A stretch of 64,000 bases of DNA from Saccharopolyspora kobensis (lineage in GTDB: Bacteria; Actinomycetota; Actinomycetes; Mycobacteriales; Pseudonocardiaceae). The number at the start of each line of letters is the position of its first letter. Positions within the stretch are counted from its first letter, which is position 1. The stretch is from positions 62,001 through 126,000 of the forward strand of contig NZ_FNVB01000007.1 in the NCBI RefSeq assembly GCF_900108315.1, in the 5' to 3' direction. A program made the translations under genes and the position numbers. The notes beneath the pieces are model-generated. The model was not told where the DNA came from. It was given only the letters and a program-made list of their open reading frames with translations, and made no database searches. Shown here in pieces: positions 17,294 to 26,479 of this stretch.

Positions 17294-18057
17294 ACGAGTT
17301 CCTCGACCCGATCGCGGTGGATCCGTTGCAGGAATTCGACGCTACCGCTGAACACCCGCGGCGCGTCGTGGTCCAACGTCGCGACGTGGAAGCTGTCCGC
17401 CAGCACGACCTCGGTGAGGTCCTCGCTGCGCACGCCCTCCAGCACGGTCGCGGCGTTCACCGGTTCGACGACGTGGTCGACCGCGGAGCGGAACAACAGC
17501 ACCGGCTGCCGGATCCGCCCCAGATCGGCGCGCACGACGCCCCACAGCTGCTGCAGGCTCGCCATCGCCCGCAGCGGGAGCCGCTGATAGGCCAGCTCGA
17601 ACCCGCCGGGTTTGGCGATGTCGCCGGGAATCCCGCCCGCCGCGGGCCACACCCGGCTGAGCAGCGGCAGCAGTCGCGCCGCCCGGCGCTGGGTCAGCAC
17701 CGACGGGTTGACCAGCACGATGCCCGCGATGTCCGGGTGCTCCTGGGCCAGCCGGAGGGTGAGCGTGCCGCCCATCGACTGGCCGAACACGAACACCGAC
17801 GAGCACCGCCCGCGCAGCTCCGCGAGCTCGGCCTCCGCGGCCCGGTACCAGTCGTGCCAGGTGGTCCGGTTGAGGTCGGGCCAGCGCGTGCCGTGGCCGG
17901 GCAGCAGCGGGCAGCGGACGGTGCACCCCTCCGCGGCCAAGTGCTCGCCCCAGGCCCGCATGCTCTGCGGAGTGCTGGTGAAACCGTGGCAGAGCAGTAC
18001 GCCGATGTCGTCCGACCCGTCGTGCGAGAACGGTTCGGCGCCGGAAAGCACGGGCAC
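17290..18057 (-). CDS. alpha/beta hydrolase, carboxylesterase/monoacylglycerol lipase-like
   Basis: A 255-aa serine hydrolase with LLCHGFTSTPQS (oxyanion segment), FGQSMGG (GxSxG nucleophile elbow), the acid in RSAVDHVVEP and the histidine in DSFHVATLDHD. It resembles Est30/lysophospholipase-type esterases. Start GTG 18057 is preferred: GGGAGG lies 5 nt upstream and the protein then opens MPVLSGAEPF, as in actinobacterial relatives. ATG 18075 would contain that SD. It overlaps the following membrane protein gene by 4 nt. Confidence 0.9.
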   Translation of the reverse strand: MPVLSGAEPFSHDGSDDIGVLLCHGFTSTPQSMRAWGEHLAAEGCTVRCPLLPGHGTRWPDLNRTTWHDWYRAAEAELAELRGRCSSVFVFGQSMGGTLTLRLAQEHPDIAGIVLVNPSVLTQRRAARLLPLLSRVWPAAGGIPGDIAKPGGFELAYQRLPLRAMASLQQLWGVVRADLGRIRQPVLLFRSAVDHVVEPVNAATVLEGVRSEDLTEVVLADSFHVATLDHDAPRVFSGSVEFLQRIHRDRVEELV

Positions 18058-18196
18058 TGCAGCCTCCCAAAGCATCGGCGTGCCTGTACCACTTCATGGT
18101 CGCATGAGAGTCCGACGAACGGGACGGCCTCGCGGATCTCGGAGTCCGCTAGATCACCTTCACCGGCACCGCATTGTGCTGGTCGCGCCTGCTCCG

Positions 18197-18202
18197 TAGG
18201 CT
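18197..18202 (+). promoter_or_regulatory. -10 box TAGGCT of the plsC-like gene
   Basis: TAGGCT lies 40 nt before GTG 18242, leaving a leader of about 33 nt with the SD GGGAGG. Confidence 0.45.
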
Positions 18203-18241
18203 GAGCAGCGAAATCTTGCGGGGCAGGGAGGCGGCGGCGCG

Positions 18242-18988
18242 GTGTTGTACTGGGTGATGAAGCACATTCTGCTCGGGCCCTTGATGAAGCTGTTCTGCCG
18301 TCCGAAGGTCGAAGGCGTCGAGCACGTGCCCACCGAGGGCAGCGCGATCCTCGTCAGCAACCACCTCGCGGTCGCCGACTCGTTCTTCATGCCGCTGATG
18401 ATGCCGCGGCGGGTCACCTTCCTGGCCAAGCGCGAGTACTTCACCGGCAAGGGCGTGAAGGGCAAGTTCAAGAAGTACTTCTTCTCCGGTGTCGGCCAGG
18501 TCCCGATCGACCGCTCCAGCGGCGCCGCCGCGCAGGCCGCGCTGGACACCGGGGTCCGGCTGCTCCGCGAGGGCAAGCTGCTCGGCGTCTACCCGGAGGG
18601 CACCCGCTCGCCGGACGGCCGGCTGTACAAGGGCAAGACCGGGGTGGCGCGGATGGCGCTGGAATCCGGTGCGCCGGTGATCCCGATCGCGATGTTCGGC
18701 ACCGACCGGGTCAACCCGATCGGCTCGAAGATGTGGTACCCGCACAAGGTCGTGGTCAAGGTCGGGCCGCCGCTGGACTTCTCCCGCTACGAGGGGATGG
18801 CGGGCGACCGGTTCGTGGAGCGCTCCATCACCGACGAGATCATGTACGCGCTGATGGAGCTGTCCGGCCAGGAGTACGTGGACGTCTACGCGGCCAAGGT
18901 CAAGGACGAGATGACCGCACAGGGCAAGCAGGTCGCGGGCTGGAAGCCCCGCCCGGGCGGCCGGGTGCCCGAGTCGAAGGCGGGCTGA
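18242..18988 (+). CDS. plsC: 1-acyl-sn-glycerol-3-phosphate acyltransferase
   Basis: Acylates lysophosphatidic acid to phosphatidic acid or acts on a related polar acceptor. The 248-aa product carries the PlsC motifs NHLAVADS (H-x4-D catalytic pair), GVGQVPIDRS, YPEGTRS (substrate phosphate site) and VIPIAMFGT. A short N-terminal hydrophobic stretch (MKHILLGPLMKL) suits membrane association. It matches Rv2182c in neighbourhood, next to the RNase AS gene. GTG 18242 is the family-typical start after SD GGGAGG. Confidence 0.93.
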   Translation: MLYWVMKHILLGPLMKLFCRPKVEGVEHVPTEGSAILVSNHLAVADSFFMPLMMPRRVTFLAKREYFTGKGVKGKFKKYFFSGVGQVPIDRSSGAAAQAALDTGVRLLREGKLLGVYPEGTRSPDGRLYKGKTGVARMALESGAPVIPIAMFGTDRVNPIGSKMWYPHKVVVKVGPPLDFSRYEGMAGDRFVERSITDEIMYALMELSGQEYVDVYAAKVKDEMTAQGKQVAGWKPRPGGRVPESKAG

Positions 18989-19020
18989 CGCCCCGCCCGG
19001 AGCGGTCGCGGACCAGCACC

Positions 19021-19026
19021 TACGCT
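19021..19026 (+). promoter_or_regulatory. -10 box TACGCT, leaderless start for RNase AS
   Basis: TACGCT, six nucleotides, GTG 19033. This fixes the start well downstream of the longest open frame. Confidence 0.6.
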
Positions 19027-19032
19027 TCCCTG

Positions 19033-19533
19033 GTGAGGTTCTTCTACGACTGCGAGTTCATCGAGGACGGGCAGACCATCGAGCTGGTGTCGATCGGGAT
19101 GGTCGACGAGTCCGGCCGCGAGTTCTACGCGGTGTCCACCGAGTTCGACGCGTCACGGGCCGGCGCCTGGGTCCGGCAGCACGTGCTGCCGCAGCTGCCG
19201 CCGCCCGCCGACCCGTGCTGGCGCTCCCGCGCCCGGATCCGCGAAGACCTCTACAGCTTCATGACCTCGCGCGGGTCGAACCCCGAGCTGTGGGCCTGGT
19301 ACGCGGCCTACGACCACGTGGCGCTGGCCCAGCTGTGGGGCCCGATGCCGATGCTGCCGTCCCGGATCCCGAAGTTCACCCGGGACCTGCGCCAGCGCTG
19401 GGAGGACGTCGGCAAGCCGAAGCTGCCCTCGGCCCCGGACAACGCCCACGACGCCCTCGCCGACGCCAGGCACAACCTCGAGCGCTGGAAGGTGATCGAG
19501 GACGTCCGCCGCAAGCGCGGCTTCGCGATCTGA
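19033..19533 (+). CDS. polyadenylate-specific 3'-5' exoribonuclease (RNase AS)
   Basis: A 166-aa DEDD-fold exoribonuclease, orthologous to M. tuberculosis Rv2179c, which degrades adenylate-containing RNA. The first catalytic pair is in FFYDCEFIEDG (D6, E8), the middle acid is near AAYDHVALAQLW, and the last is in NAHDALADARHN. The length is almost that of Rv2179c (168 aa). The start GTG is set by the leaderless box. It lies in the conserved block plsC - RNase AS - aroG, but here a PFK, a transporter and other genes separate it from aroG. Confidence 0.92.
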   Translation: MRFFYDCEFIEDGQTIELVSIGMVDESGREFYAVSTEFDASRAGAWVRQHVLPQLPPPADPCWRSRARIREDLYSFMTSRGSNPELWAWYAAYDHVALAQLWGPMPMLPSRIPKFTRDLRQRWEDVGKPKLPSAPDNAHDALADARHNLERWKVIEDVRRKRGFAI

Positions 19534-19877
19534 CGGCTTGGCGGTGGTCGTTTCGCGCCGGTGGGCGCTTGGCGGGACCTGAGTGCTTCCCCGGGGCTGC
19601 GGGTGCCCCTCCTGATGTACGACCGAGTGCACGGCGGAGGGGCCGCCCCGCCCAGGGAACCACTCAGAACCCGCGGCGGTGCGAGCTGCGCACTGACGCC
19701 GCTCGTGAGGCGTGGACGGCTGCGCCGACAGGTTCTGAGCGGTTCGTCCGTTCCCAGGCGGGCGACGACTTCGAATGGTAAATACGCGGTTACTTGCTGC
19801 AACGATCCAGTTCATGTCAGGCTGTGCTCGGGGGAGACCTCGATCACAACTGGCTCACTGAGGAGGCGGCGAGAACC
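19534..19877. other. 344-nt gap: dispersed repeat copy and pfk leader
   Basis: No gene is evident. It contains one copy of a 22-bp dispersed repeat (19666-19687). An outer TCAGAACC / GGTTCTGA inverted pair (about 19665-19672 and 19734-19741) frames the element. The last 80 nt are less GC-rich and probably hold the pfk promoter (TTGCTG near 19794, CAGGCT near 19818). The AGGAGG at 19861 is the pfk SD. Confidence 0.5.
19666..19687 (+). repeat. 22-bp dispersed repeat, copy 1
   Basis: Identical in inverted orientation to 34352-34373. It begins AGAACCCGCGG and ends GTGCGAGCT. Both copies are intergenic, 14.7 kb apart. Confidence 0.75.
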
Positions 19878-20915
19878 ATGCCCGCTGGAATGCGTGTCGG
19901 AGTGCTCACCGGGGGCGGCGACTGCCCCGGTCTCAACGCGGTGCTCCGGGCGGCTACCCGCAAGGGGATTTCCGTGCACCAGCACGAGGTCCTGGGCTTC
20001 CGCAGCGGCTGGCTGGGGCCGGTGGAGGGCTTGACCACGCCGCTCACCCTGGACCGCGTCGAGGACATCCTCAGCCGCGGCGGCACCATCCTCGGCTCCT
20101 CGCGGACCAACCCGTACAAGATCGACGACGGCATCGCCAGGCTGAAGGCGACCCTGGCCGAGCACCGGGTGGACGCGCTGATCGCGATCGGCGGCGAGGA
20201 CACCCTCGGCGTCGCCGAGCAGCTCACCCACGACGGGGTGCCGGTGGTCGGGGTGCCGAAGACGATCGACAACGACCTGGACGCCACCGACTACACCTTC
20301 GGCTTCGACACGGCGGTGCACATCGCCACCGAGGCCATCGACCGGCTGCGCACCACGGCGGAATCGCACCACCGCGCGCTGGTGGTGGAGGTGATGGGCC
20401 GCCACGCGGGCTGGATCGCCCTGCACTCCGGCCTGGCCGGCGGTGCCAACGTGATCCTGGTGCCGGAGCAGCCGTTCAGCGTCGAGCGGGTCTGCGAGTG
20501 GGTGGAGCAGCGCTTCGAGCGGCAGTACGCGCCGATCATCGTGGTCGCCGAGGGCGCGGTGCCGGAAGGCGGCAAGGAACTGCTGGTCACCGGTGAGCGC
20601 GACGCCTTCGGCCACGTCCGGCTGGGCGGCGTCGGCACCTGGCTGGCCGACGAGATCGCCAAGCGCACCGGCAAGGAGTCCCGCGCGGTGGTGCTCGGCC
20701 ACGTCCAGCGCGGCGGCACCCCGACGGCCTACGACAGGGTGCTGGCGACCCGCTTCGGCCTGCACGCCATCGACGCGATCACCGAGGGCGACTTCGGGAA
20801 GATGGTCGCGCTCCGCGGCACGGACATCGTCCGGGTCCCGCTGAGCGAGGCGACCGCCCGGCTCAAGACGGTCCCCCTGGAGCGCTACGCGGAGGCCGAA
20901 GTGCTCTTCGGCTGA
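19878..20915 (+). CDS. pfkA: 6-phosphofructokinase, probably PPi-dependent
   Basis: A 345-aa group III phosphofructokinase: GVLTGGGDCPGLNAVLR, IAIGGEDTLG, PKTIDNDL, EVMGRHAGWIAL and LGHVQRGGTPTAYDR. The phosphoryl-donor positions matter. Counting from the Met at 19890, residue 104 is Asp (GGED) and 124 is Lys (PKTID). ATP enzymes have Gly104, whereas Asp104 with Lys124 is typical of PPi-PFKs such as that of Amycolatopsis methanolica. The reaction is therefore probably reversible and PPi-linked. Start ATG 19878 follows AGGAGG at 11 nt; ATG 19890 is the alternative. Three hairpins follow. Confidence 0.93.
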   Translation: MPAGMRVGVLTGGGDCPGLNAVLRAATRKGISVHQHEVLGFRSGWLGPVEGLTTPLTLDRVEDILSRGGTILGSSRTNPYKIDDGIARLKATLAEHRVDALIAIGGEDTLGVAEQLTHDGVPVVGVPKTIDNDLDATDYTFGFDTAVHIATEAIDRLRTTAESHHRALVVEVMGRHAGWIALHSGLAGGANVILVPEQPFSVERVCEWVEQRFERQYAPIIVVAEGAVPEGGKELLVTGERDAFGHVRLGGVGTWLADEIAKRTGKESRAVVLGHVQRGGTPTAYDRVLATRFGLHAIDAITEGDFGKMVALRGTDIVRVPLSEATARLKTVPLERYAEAEVLFG

Positions 20916-20921
20916 TCTCCC

Positions 20922-20995
20922 CGGGCGGAGGCCGGGCTGTCCTCCGCCCGCCCCACCCCGTTGGGCCGCAGCCGAACCCGAAGCTGCGGCCCAAC
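20922..20995 (+). terminator. two tandem terminator hairpins after pfkA
   Basis: CGGGCGGAGG/CCTCCGCCCG (20922-20931 with 20941-20950), then GTTGGGCCGCAG/CTGCGGCCCAAC (20960-20971 with 20984-20995). Each is perfect. A third, AT-rich palindrome follows at 21035. Confidence 0.8.
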
Positions 20996-21034
20996 GCCAC
21001 CTCCAACCCCCACCACCCAGCGCCGCGCCGCGTG

Positions 21035-21088
21035 GTTGTGCAATTTCAATTGAAATCACACGTGTGATTTCAATTGAAATTGCACAAC
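21035..21088. repeat. 54-bp perfect palindrome, AT-rich
   Basis: 27-nt arms are exactly complementary around the centre CACAC/GTGTG (21061/21062). Inside each arm sits the smaller palindrome TTTCAATTGAAA. It is strikingly AT-rich in this GC-rich chromosome. It could form a cruciform, a terminator or a tandem operator for the transporter gene that starts 164 nt downstream. Confidence 0.95.
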
Positions 21089-21153
21089 TCTCGCCGGGGG
21101 CGTGGTGCGAGACCTGCGGTGTTCCAGCATGTGGACGCAGCTGTTCCACCAGT

Positions 21154-21159
21154 TAGGCT
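21154..21159 (+). promoter_or_regulatory. -10 box TAGGCT before the MFS transporter
   Basis: TAGGCT in AGTTAGGCTAAT lies 66 nt beyond the 54-bp palindrome and 93 nt before GTG 21252. Confidence 0.4.
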
Positions 21160-21251
21160 AATCCCTCGCGATCGGGCGTCGGGGCCGTGCACGGGTGCTC
21201 GCGCCGTGCGCTCCCTTCGCCTCGCAGGTTCTTCGACGCGAAGGGGAAGCA

Positions 21252-22715
21252 GTGTCCACGCAACCGGTGGCCGGTGGGGAGCAGGTGCTCATCCGCTCGG
21301 CTCGGGACGTCACCGATCTGGTCAACTCCGGTGCTGCTCGGGGCAGCCACGCGAGGATGATCGTGCTGCTGGCGCTCGGCGGCATCTTCCTCGACGCCTA
21401 CGACCTGACCTCGCTGGCCTACGGCATCACCGACATCAAGCAGCAGTTCGGCCTGTCCCCGGCCGGTGCGGGCGCGGTCACCGCCTCCATCAGCGTCGGC
21501 GCGATCTTCGGCGCCTGGCTCGGCGGCGTCCTGGTGGACCGGCTCGGCCGCTACCGGGTGTTCATGGCCGACATGCTGTTCTTCGTGGTCTCCGCGCTCG
21601 GCTGCGCGCTCGCGCCGAACATGGAGGTGCTGATCTTCTTCCGGTTCCTGATGGGCTTCGGCGTCGGCATGGACATCCCGGTGGCCATGGCCTTCCTCGC
21701 CGAGTTCTCCCGGCTGAAGGGCAAGGGCAGCAAGGGATCGCGCACCGCCGCCTGGTCGCCCGCCTGGTACGTGGCCACCAGCGCCTGCTACCTGGTGATC
21801 ATGGGGCTGTACTTCGCGCTGCCCGACGAGCACCACGACCTGCTGTGGCGGTTCACCGTCGGCTTCGGCGCGGTGCCCGCCATCGTGATCCTGCTGGTGC
21901 GCAACAAGTACATGAACGAATCGCCGTCCTGGGCGGCCAACCAGGGCGATCTGGAGCGCGCCGCGGAGATCCTGCGCAAGTCCTACGGCGTCAACGCGGT
22001 GGTGGCCCCGGACGCCGAGGTGCCCGAGCAGCAGAAGGCCGAGCGCCGCGGCCTGCGCGACTTCGCCCGGCTCTTCGAGCCCCGCTACCGCGCCCGGACC
22101 GCCCAGGCGCTGGCCATCGGCCTGGCCCAGACCTTCGGCTACAACGCGGTCGCCTACGGCCTGCCGATCATCATCGCCAGCATCCTGGCGCAGGGCGCGC
22201 TGAACACCATCACCGCATCGCTGGTGCTCAACCTGGTCTTCGCGGTCACCGGCGGATTCCTCGGCATCCGGCTGGCCAACAAGGCCGGCGCCTGGAGGAT
22301 GACCTTCCTGGGCTTCGCGGTGCAGCTGACGTCGCTGGTGGTGCTGGCGCTCATCGGCAAGCCCTCGGCCACCGCCTACGTGCTGTTCGCGATCTTCGCG
22401 CTGGGCGCGTTCATGTTCGCCCAGGCCTCCGGGCCGGGCGCGCACTTCATGAGCTTCGCCTCGCTGAGCTACCCGACGACCATGCGCGGCACCGGCATCG
22501 GCTTCAACCAGGGCACCCTGCGGGTCGGCTCCACGCTCGCGCTGTTCTTCTTCCCGGTGCTCAGCGCGGCGCTCGGCAGCGGCGTGTTCTGGGTGATCGC
22601 CCTCGCGCCGCTGATGGGCCTGGTGGCCTTGCTGGCCAAGCGCTGGGAGCCGGTCGGCTACGACGCCGACGCGGTCGAGGCCGCGTGGCAGCGGGAGAAG
22701 GAGACCGCGAGCTAG
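21252..22715 (+). CDS. MFS transporter, sugar/aromatic-acid:H+ symporter type
   Basis: A 487-aa, 12-helix major facilitator. GGIFLDAYDLTSLAYG in helix 1 and GGVLVDRLGRYRVFM (loop 2-3 motif GxxxDRxGRR-like) mark the sugar porter/AAHS-like branch that imports organic acids or sugars. The substrate cannot be decided. GTG 21252 after AGGGGA is chosen because the frame upstream overlaps the promoter region. The stop TAG shares a CTAG with the stop of the convergent hypothetical gene. Confidence 0.88.
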   Translation: MSTQPVAGGEQVLIRSARDVTDLVNSGAARGSHARMIVLLALGGIFLDAYDLTSLAYGITDIKQQFGLSPAGAGAVTASISVGAIFGAWLGGVLVDRLGRYRVFMADMLFFVVSALGCALAPNMEVLIFFRFLMGFGVGMDIPVAMAFLAEFSRLKGKGSKGSRTAAWSPAWYVATSACYLVIMGLYFALPDEHHDLLWRFTVGFGAVPAIVILLVRNKYMNESPSWAANQGDLERAAEILRKSYGVNAVVAPDAEVPEQQKAERRGLRDFARLFEPRYRARTAQALAIGLAQTFGYNAVAYGLPIIIASILAQGALNTITASLVLNLVFAVTGGFLGIRLANKAGAWRMTFLGFAVQLTSLVVLALIGKPSATAYVLFAIFALGAFMFAQASGPGAHFMSFASLSYPTTMRGTGIGFNQGTLRVGSTLALFFFPVLSAALGSGVFWVIALAPLMGLVALLAKRWEPVGYDADAVEAAWQREKETAS

Positions 22716-23518
22716 CTCGGCTTGTTCCAGACGACGACGTCGAGGGTGAGCTGCGTGGCGTAGTCCTGGCTGTCGCGAACGACGACTCGCGCGTAGGTGC
22801 CGCTGGTCGTCTTCACGCAGAACGCAGAACCCGTTTCGAGGTCGCTCGAGGAGAGGTAGTCGACGTAACCGGCGCGCACGCAGTCCTCGAAGGTGGAGTC
22901 TGCTGCGGCGGGTGCGAGGTCATCTGCCGCATAGACGTAGCCGGAGCTGTTCTCAAGGTCGTGCCCGGAGGATTCCCCGGTCTTCTTGGCGACCCAAATC
23001 GGTTCTTCCGAGTCCAGGTCCAGTGAGTATCCGCTGGTCAACACGATGGGATCGGTGCCGGTCTCGCGCTTGATCGCGGGCGAAGTCGGATGGGAGCCGA
23101 TCGGTGTCGATGGCGAGGTCGTCGGTGTCGAGTTCGTTGAGGGCGGAGGGGTGGTCGGTTCGGCGGGGTTCGACGAGGATTGGGGCGGCGAGTCGCTGAT
23201 GGCCTGGCCGGTGGGTTGGGTGGTCAAAGCGTGCAGGGACTGCGTGACAACAGCGGTGATCACGACAGCACCTGCCACTATCCCGGCGACTGACACGATG
23301 ACCCATCGGTCGACGGGTTTGCCCAGGCTTGCCGCGAGGTGCACCACGCCGAGTACCAGCGCTACTGCGGCGACGACCACCGCGAGGATCGTCCTTGAGC
23401 CGGTCACGAGCGTGACCACAGCTGCGATGTCCGCGACGATTCCGATCGGCCACAACCGCTGCGCCACCGATTTGCGCTCCGGTTGCGCCTCCACCGGCTC
23501 CCACCGCGTGCGCGTCAC
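22712..23518 (-). CDS. hypothetical three-helix membrane protein with extracytoplasmic domain
   Basis: A 268-aa product not assigned to a family. Three hydrophobic helices (about 20-105: LWPIGIVADIAAVVTLV, ILAVVVAAVALVLGVVHLA, WVIVSVAGIVAGAVVITAVV) are followed by a Ser/Thr/Pro linker (about 115-160). A C-terminal globular domain has two cysteines (FEDCVRAGY, GSAFCVKT) that could form a disulfide outside the cell. Base composition is visibly less GC-rich than its neighbours, suggesting recent acquisition. GTG 23518 follows AGAGGAG; the upstream -10 is TATTAT on the minus strand. Possibly surface sensing or lipoprotein-like binding, unproven. Confidence 0.8.
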   Translation of the reverse strand: MTRTRWEPVEAQPERKSVAQRLWPIGIVADIAAVVTLVTGSRTILAVVVAAVALVLGVVHLAASLGKPVDRWVIVSVAGIVAGAVVITAVVTQSLHALTTQPTGQAISDSPPQSSSNPAEPTTPPPSTNSTPTTSPSTPIGSHPTSPAIKRETGTDPIVLTSGYSLDLDSEEPIWVAKKTGESSGHDLENSSGYVYAADDLAPAAADSTFEDCVRAGYVDYLSSSDLETGSAFCVKTTSGTYARVVVRDSQDYATQLTLDVVVWNKPS

Positions 23519-23691
23519 GGCAGCTCCTCTCTGCGTTGCACGGAACGCATAATAGTGATCACCCTGGGTGTCTGGGTTGGTTTCGGGATGCTTCACGTGA
23601 TCTGCGGCTGGCGTTCTGCGCGGTGCGGTGTTGACGTGGTGGGTCGCGCCGGAACAAGATCGCCGTTACCGGCCGAGGAACGGAGCGGCCC

Positions 23692-24165
23692 ATGTCCCGG
23701 CGCGGCCAGATCACCATGTCCGACGAGGAGATCGTCGAGTTCGTCGACCAGCGGCGGGTCGTGGTGCTGGCCACGGTGAAGGCCGACGGGCGACCGCACC
23801 TGGTGCCGATGTGGTTCGTCCACAACGGGCCGGTGATCGAGGTGTGGTCCTACGCGCGCTCGCAGAAGACGCTGAACCTGCGCCGCGACCCGCGCGCCAC
23901 GCTGCTGCTGGAGACCGGGACCGAGTACGCCGAGCTGCGCGGGGTGTCGCTGGAGTGCGACGTGGAGCTGCTCGAGTCGGCCGAGGACGTGGAGCGGATC
24001 GGGTCGGGGCTGGCCGTGCGCTACGGCACGGCGTCCCCGCTGGACTTCAGCGACGAGCAGGCCCGGGCCGCCCTGCGGGCGAAGGCCGCCAAGCGGGTCG
24101 GCCTGCGGTTCACCCCGACCCGCACGATCAGCTGGGACCACCGCAGGCTCGGCGGCGCCTACTGA
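23692..24165 (+). CDS. PPOX-class F420/FMN-dependent protein
   Basis: A 157-aa split-barrel flavoprotein: RRVVVLATVKADGRPHLVPMWF, then EVWSYARSQKTLNLRRDPRATLLLETG, the cofactor-binding segment, and a C-terminal helix plus RTISWDHRRLGGAY typical of F420-dependent PPOX proteins. It is distinct in length and C-terminus from the other PPOX protein at 4534. Probably a deazaflavin- or FMN-dependent reductase of unknown substrate. It is transcribed toward aroG, with an 81-nt gap. Confidence 0.87.
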   Translation: MSRRGQITMSDEEIVEFVDQRRVVVLATVKADGRPHLVPMWFVHNGPVIEVWSYARSQKTLNLRRDPRATLLLETGTEYAELRGVSLECDVELLESAEDVERIGSGLAVRYGTASPLDFSDEQARAALRAKAAKRVGLRFTPTRTISWDHRRLGGAY

Positions 24166-25635
<1,470 letters not shown>

Positions 25636-25646
25636 ACCGCTGCGGA

Positions 25647-25679
25647 GGAGGGCCTGGAGCCGCTGGTTCCAGGCCCTCC
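25647..25679. terminator. bidirectional terminator between aroG and the racemase gene
   Basis: GGAGGGCCTGGA (25647-25658) pairs with TCCAGGCCCTCC (25668-25679), one nucleotide before the convergent stop codon. Confidence 0.85.
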
Positions 25680-25680
25680 T

Positions 25681-26373
25681 TCAGCTCAGGGCGAGGTCGA
25701 GGACGTGCTCGACGTGCAGCCGGGTGGAGTCGAACAGCGGTAGCGGGCTGTCCTGTTGGCCGATCAGCAGGGTGATCTCGGTGCAGCCCAGCACCACCGC
25801 TTCGGCACCGCGATCCGCCAGCTCCCGGATCACCCGGACGTACTGCGCGCGTGAGCCGTCCTCGACGCGGTTGCGGGTCAGCTCCCGGTAGATGACGTCG
25901 TGCACCAGCGTGCGGTCGGGCTCGGACGGCACGACGACCTCGATGCCGTGCCGGTCGCGCATCCTGGCCCGGTAGAAGTCGAGCTCCATGGTGTAGCGGG
26001 TGCCCAGCAGCCCGACCTTCCGGTGGCCGGCGGCCGCGATCCGCTGCGCGGTGGCGTCCACGATGTGCGCGAACGGCACGTCGACGGCCTTCTCGATGGT
26101 GTCGGCGACCTGGTGCATGGTGTTGGTGCACAGCACGATCAGATCGGCTCCGGCCCGCTGCACCCGGCGGGCGGCATCGGCGAGGAACGCGCCCGCCTGC
26201 TCCCACGCCCCGGCTTCCTGCATGGCCGCGACTTCGGCGAAGTCGACGCTGAACAGCACGGTCGGCACCGTGCGGTGCCCGCCGAGCCGACCGCGGCTGC
26301 CCTCGTTGAGCAGCCGGTAGTACTCGGCCGAGGATTCCCAGCTCATCCCGCCGAGCATCCCGATGGTCCGCAT
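25681..26373 (-). CDS. aspartate/glutamate racemase family protein
   Basis: A 230-aa cofactor-independent racemase of the Asp/Glu/hydantoin superfamily. It has a typical start MRTIGMLGGMSWESS. The two-cysteine catalytic layout is present: LCTNTMHQVAD and VLGCTEITLL. A further IVDATAQRI segment matches YgeA-type amino acid racemases. Start ATG 26373 follows AGGAGG at 4 nt; the longer frame to 26457 overlaps the divergent promoter. It lies back-to-back with the LysR gene at 26480, the classic layout of a regulator and its target. Confidence 0.9.
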   Translation of the reverse strand: MRTIGMLGGMSWESSAEYYRLLNEGSRGRLGGHRTVPTVLFSVDFAEVAAMQEAGAWEQAGAFLADAARRVQRAGADLIVLCTNTMHQVADTIEKAVDVPFAHIVDATAQRIAAAGHRKVGLLGTRYTMELDFYRARMRDRHGIEVVVPSEPDRTLVHDVIYRELTRNRVEDGSRAQYVRVIRELADRGAEAVVLGCTEITLLIGQQDSPLPLFDSTRLHVEHVLDLALS

Positions 26374-26479
26374 GTGCCCTCCTGCGCTTCGCCGAACGAC
26401 CTCGCCGACAGCTTCTCCGGGTTCCGCACGCGGCGGTAGCCCGGTCTTGCTTGGCACCGGCCCAAGGGAAACTTGGGGC

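Noticed and set aside
21035..21088. Palindrome as an IS or integron end
   Set aside because: There is no transposase or integrase near, and it is a single symmetric unit, not the terminal inverted repeats of an element.
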